A DNA stretch of 64,000 nucleotides from a candidate division WOR-3 bacterium (lineage in GTDB: Bacteria > Hydrothermota > Tepidihabitantia > Tepidihabitantales > Tepidihabitantaceae): positions 124,001 to 188,000 of the forward strand of contig JABLXZ010000002.1 of NCBI GenBank assembly GCA_013177935.1. The letters run 5' to 3'. The position numbers and the translations under genes are program-made. The notes below the pieces were generated by a model. That model ran no database searches and was not told the origin of the DNA. It was given only the letters and a program-made list of their open reading frames with translations. Shown in pieces: positions 60,964-64,000 of this stretch (the stretch's first letter is position 1; each line of letters begins with the position of its first letter).

Positions 60964-63168
60964 ATGGCGCGCACAAGGCCAAAAAGAAAAAAGGCTGGTC
61001 TGGCTTTTACCAATATTGCCATTCAACCCGGTGATATCGTGGTGATGTTAGACCAGAATGGTCGGGTCGTTGAGTGGAACGATGAAGCGCAGCGGGTTTT
61101 AGGGTTCAGCGCTGAGGAGGTTAAAGGTCAGCCCTGGGCAGCGTTGTTTCCCAACTCCGGTTTGGATATAAAATCGGTCCTTGCCGGAAAGGAGTTTGCC
61201 AACGGTTTTGAAGCCCGGCGCAAAGACACCGCACGGGTTTGGCTCTATTTCTATGCAACCGTGGTGCGTAACGACCGAGGAATGGTTGACGGCGTGGTGT
61301 GTGTTGGGCGAGATGTTACCCATTTCTGGCATCCGCATGAGCAGGTTGAGGAGATTGAGAAAAGATTCGCTACCCTTACCGAACTGACAACCGATGGGGT
61401 AATGATACTTACTTCCCGGGGCCGGATTGTCAAAGCAAACGATGCCGCTGCGGAACTGCTTGCGGTTCCGAATCCGGAACTCCTTGTTGGCAGGGAAATA
61501 AGTGATTTTACCGAACCGGCAGCCAAGTCGGAACTGGCTACTTTTCGCAACATCCTGTTCCGGCAGGGCCGGCACAATGGGGTAATCAGGGTCAAGACAT
61601 TTTCGGGAGAAGTCAAGCAGATTGCGGTGCGGGCTGCGGTCGTCGAAGGCGCACGGGAGTGGCACATTATCGTCGCAGGCCGGGATATAACCGAAAAGGT
61701 TGCCGCCCGGACTGCAGAAATTTTGGCGGAAGAAAAGTTTCGTCGGCTGTTTGAAGCCAGCCCAACCCCGCTGTTTCTTGAAACGGTGGACGGCACGATT
61801 ATCGATGTAAATGTTAAAGGTGTTGAACTGTTCCAGACGACCCGCGAGGCGTTGATCGGCAAAAAGATGCGGGACCTGGTTCCCGATGATGTTAAGCCCC
61901 TTTTCCCGGAAATTCGAGCGATTCTTTTTGACCAGGGTGAGTTTCATGTAAATGTCGTGTCAACGATGCCGGATGGGCGCCGCGCCTGGGTAGATGTTGC
62001 GGCAACACTTATTGAGGTTGGCGGTAAGGGTTTTATTCTCCTTAATATGAGGGATATCACCAAAGAGCGTGAACTTCTTGAGAAACTGAAGGAGAATGAG
62101 GCCCGGCTCGAGCTGTTATTTCGCTCAATTCCCGCATTCGTCTGGACTACCGATAAGGAGCTTCATATTACCTCGGTACTCGGTTCCGCCCTGAATAAAC
62201 TGGGATTAAACCCTGAGGAGTTGATAGGTAAAAATTGCCAGGAGTTCTTTAAAGACCTTCGGGTCATTGAGGCGCATCACCGGGCGCTTAAAGGCGAGTC
62301 GGTCAACCTTAACTTTACCTATCAGGGGCGGAGTTATCAGGGTCAAGTTGAGCCTTTACGAAACGGTGAAGGTGTGTTGATCGGCGTGGTTGGTGTTGCT
62401 CAGGATGTTACTGAAATCCGTCAGGTTGAAGCCGAAGCAGAGGAAAAAATGGTTGCCTACCAGACCGTGATGAACACCGCCCCAATTGGCATCGGCGTCC
62501 ACCAGGATGGCAGGGTGGTGATGGTCAATCCGGCTGGGGCACGCATACTGGGTTATGACGACCCGGCTGAAGTTATCGGGCTAAATGTTGTTGATATTGT
62601 TCACCCTGATGACCGCCCTCTGGTAATTAAGCGGATAAGGGATGTTATTGAACAGGGCAAGGCTGGTGCCCCGGTTGAAGAGAGGTTTCGGCGGCAGGAT
62701 GGCAGTTATATAACCGTCGAGGTTGTCAACGCGCCGTTCACCTGGAAGGGTCGACCTGCGGTACTGGTTGTGGTTCGGGATTTGAGCGGAGAAAAACGGT
62801 TAAGTTGGGAAGTGGAAGAAGCCTGGTCTCACGCCCGGGCGATTCTGGAAAAGGCGCCGCATGGCATCGCCGCCCAAACCGAAGGGCGCATAGTTTATGC
62901 CAACCCGGCGTTTGCGCGGATGTTTGGTTATTCGCTAAACGAATTAATCGGCATGCCCATAAAAGAGCTTATTCCCGAATACGAAGAGCAACGGCTTTCC
63001 GAATACACCGCTGCCCGGTTGGGTGGCAAGCCAGCTCCTGTCCAGTACCTCGCGGATGGTCGGCGTAAAGACGGCACAGTCTTCCGGCTCAAAGCCGACG
63101 TGACCACCTATGAGATAGATGGCAAACGGTATGTCCTTGGTTTTATAACCCCCATCTCGCCCGATTGA
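60964..63168 (+). CDS. Multi-PAS sensory protein without a recognised output domain
   Basis: The 734-aa soluble protein is made of about six consecutive PAS domains (starting near 18, 130, 255, 375, 495 and 625). Each repeats 'xxDGxIxxxNxxxxxxLGxxxxELIGK' and a closing 'xxGxVxVxRDIT'. After the sixth it stops at GFITPISPD. No histidine kinase, GGDEF, EAL or helix-turn-helix domain follows. It presumably senses small molecules or redox and signals by protein contact. It follows the ATPase operon under its own promoter. Confidence 0.85.
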   Translation: MARTRPKRKKAGLAFTNIAIQPGDIVVMLDQNGRVVEWNDEAQRVLGFSAEEVKGQPWAALFPNSGLDIKSVLAGKEFANGFEARRKDTARVWLYFYATVVRNDRGMVDGVVCVGRDVTHFWHPHEQVEEIEKRFATLTELTTDGVMILTSRGRIVKANDAAAELLAVPNPELLVGREISDFTEPAAKSELATFRNILFRQGRHNGVIRVKTFSGEVKQIAVRAAVVEGAREWHIIVAGRDITEKVAARTAEILAEEKFRRLFEASPTPLFLETVDGTIIDVNVKGVELFQTTREALIGKKMRDLVPDDVKPLFPEIRAILFDQGEFHVNVVSTMPDGRRAWVDVAATLIEVGGKGFILLNMRDITKERELLEKLKENEARLELLFRSIPAFVWTTDKELHITSVLGSALNKLGLNPEELIGKNCQEFFKDLRVIEAHHRALKGESVNLNFTYQGRSYQGQVEPLRNGEGVLIGVVGVAQDVTEIRQVEAEAEEKMVAYQTVMNTAPIGIGVHQDGRVVMVNPAGARILGYDDPAEVIGLNVVDIVHPDDRPLVIKRIRDVIEQGKAGAPVEERFRRQDGSYITVEVVNAPFTWKGRPAVLVVVRDLSGEKRLSWEVEEAWSHARAILEKAPHGIAAQTEGRIVYANPAFARMFGYSLNELIGMPIKELIPEYEEQRLSEYTAARLGGKPAPVQYLADGRRKDGTVFRLKADVTTYEIDGKRYVLGFITPISPD

Positions 63169-63192
63169 CACAAGACAAACTTTAAGTAAAAT
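63165..63192 (+). promoter_or_regulatory. Promoter of PpiD/SurA-like gene, near-leaderless
   Basis: TTGACA (63165-63170), 16-nt spacer and TAAAAT (63187-63192) place +1 1-3 bases before the ATG at 63201. Confidence 0.6.
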
Positions 63193-63200
63193 TTCTAAAT

Positions 63201-64000
63201 ATGTTGAGCACAATGCGCAAACGCGTTAAGGTAATTATGTTTATTGTCGCGGCGGCATTTATCGCCGGGTTTCTGATGAGCGAACTGTGGCAACTTGTCC
63301 GCTATCGGGAACGGGGGAGCCGGCGTCAAATCCTATCGAGTGGAGTTGGTCAGGTGGACAAACAGACCATTGGATTTGACGATTATCGCCAGGTGCGTGA
63401 GTTCATTGCTCAGAAGTATCGAAAAGACAGCCTGTTCCGCGACCTGACAAATGAAGACGAGACGAGGATTGAACATCTTGCCTGGGATTATCTAATTCAG
63501 GAGATGACCTGGAATAAGATTTTGAAGGAGTCAAAGTTGAACATCACTGAGGGTGAACTGGAGTGGATTATCACCCATTTCCCACCCCAGGCGATACAGA
63601 ATAACCCCGACCTGATGACCGACGGGAAATTTGACACAACGAAGTATCTTCAGGCCTTACAGAATCCTCAGAACCGGCCATTTTTTGCTCAGTATGCCCG
63701 GGAGATTTATGAGCAGTTGCGGCCCCAGAAGTTGCAGATGTATGTTGCTGGTGCACTGCTCGTGTGTGACGCCGAGGTGGAAGATGCCTTATCGAGGGCA
63801 AACACTATTGTTAACGTAACCGCCCTGCGGTTTGGGCCCGGTGCGCTAACGGAAGAGGAGAAGAAGTTCGAGCCCACCGAAGCCCAGATGCGCGCCTATT
63901 ATCGTGCCCACCTGAAAGATTACCAGCCCAAGGAAGAGGTTCGGGAAGCGCGGTTTGTGTTTTTTCCCTTTGGTGTAAATGCCCAAGATTCGATTGCGGC
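63201..64000 (+). CDS. PpiD/SurA-type foldase, N-terminal part (runs off window)
   Basis: The frame is open from ATG (63201) to the window end (266 codons). A basic N-terminus and one membrane helix (MRKRVKVIMFIVAAAFIAGFL) precede a SurA_N-like chaperone region. This holds VDKQTIGFDDYRQV, a tyrosine-rich helix pair and 'NNPDLMTDGKFDTTKYLQALQNP', a motif typical of PpiD. A parvulin domain would be expected beyond the window. It probably helps fold secreted or outer-membrane proteins. Confidence 0.75.
   Translation, partial: MLSTMRKRVKVIMFIVAAAFIAGFLMSELWQLVRYRERGSRRQILSSGVGQVDKQTIGFDDYRQVREFIAQKYRKDSLFRDLTNEDETRIEHLAWDYLIQEMTWNKILKESKLNITEGELEWIITHFPPQAIQNNPDLMTDGKFDTTKYLQALQNPQNRPFFAQYAREIYEQLRPQKLQMYVAGALLVCDAEVEDALSRANTIVNVTALRFGPGALTEEEKKFEPTEAQMRAYYRAHLKDYQPKEEVREARFVFFPFGVNAQDSIA

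Noticed and set aside
1-64000. tRNA, rRNA, CRISPR arrays, IS elements, prophage genes
   Set aside because: I looked for their typical sequence features while reading both strands and saw none. Without a covariance or profile search a single tRNA could have been missed.

Overview
The window looks like chromosomal DNA of an uncultured bacterium from the WOR-3 / Stahlbacteria neighbourhood of the FCB assemblage. This is inferred from the mix of genes: many secreted beta-propeller and peptidase proteins that end in a FlgD-like / type IX secretion (Por) C-terminal domain, a V/A-type ATPase, HypF and a LonB-like protease. No rRNA, tRNA, CRISPR array or insertion sequence was recognised. Coding density is high, and many genes overlap by 1-4 bases at stop/start junctions.

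Layout. 1-5.2 kb: end of an AlkD-like repair gene, then secreted propeller and beta-helix proteins and a TM2 protein. 5.3-10.4 kb: a tandem GxxExxY protein, MsrAB, a flavodoxin-like protein, two lipoproteins and MscL. 10.5-12.4 kb: a lexA-dinB SOS operon with a perfect operator. 12.4-14.0 kb: CstA. 14.1-16.3 kb: an AT-rich restriction-modification island (MvaI/BcnI-type nuclease, TSPPY methylase, small ORF). 16.7-21 kb: an unknown 122-aa protein, aldehyde dehydrogenase, MgtE, a cytochrome-like lipoprotein and OsmC. 21.4-25.3 kb: dTDP-sugar genes and a RecG-C-terminal-like regulator. 25.6-35.8 kb: a surface-protein block (subtilase, YVTN propeller, interrupted BNR protein, M28 peptidase). 36-42.2 kb: glycosyltransferase, flippase-like protein, HisC, DUF502, and an opposing LonB-like protease. 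42.3-47.4 kb: TldD/PmbA, a sigma-54-type activator and a TPR fragment. 47.4-54.4 kb: a BNR protein, a second M28 peptidase, membrane proteins and HypF. 54.4-64 kb: dnaA with DnaA boxes and an AT-rich possible origin, V-ATPase subunits C-F-A-B, a six-PAS protein and the start of a PpiD/SurA-type foldase.

Regulation is unusually readable. About fifteen genes carry a near-consensus TTGACA, a spacer of usually 16 nt and a TATAAT-like -10 whose predicted +1 falls on or within a few bases of the start codon, so these mRNAs should be leaderless or nearly so. The secreted-protein genes instead carry strong AGGAGG ribosome-binding sites.

The most unusual items are two apparent free-standing structured ncRNAs on the minus strand (about 20951-21073 and 45048-45193), each with its own promoter and intrinsic terminator. 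A third is a roughly 105-bp conserved non-coding element with the same internal spacing upstream of two separate secreted-peptidase genes (25397-25502 and 48985-49088).
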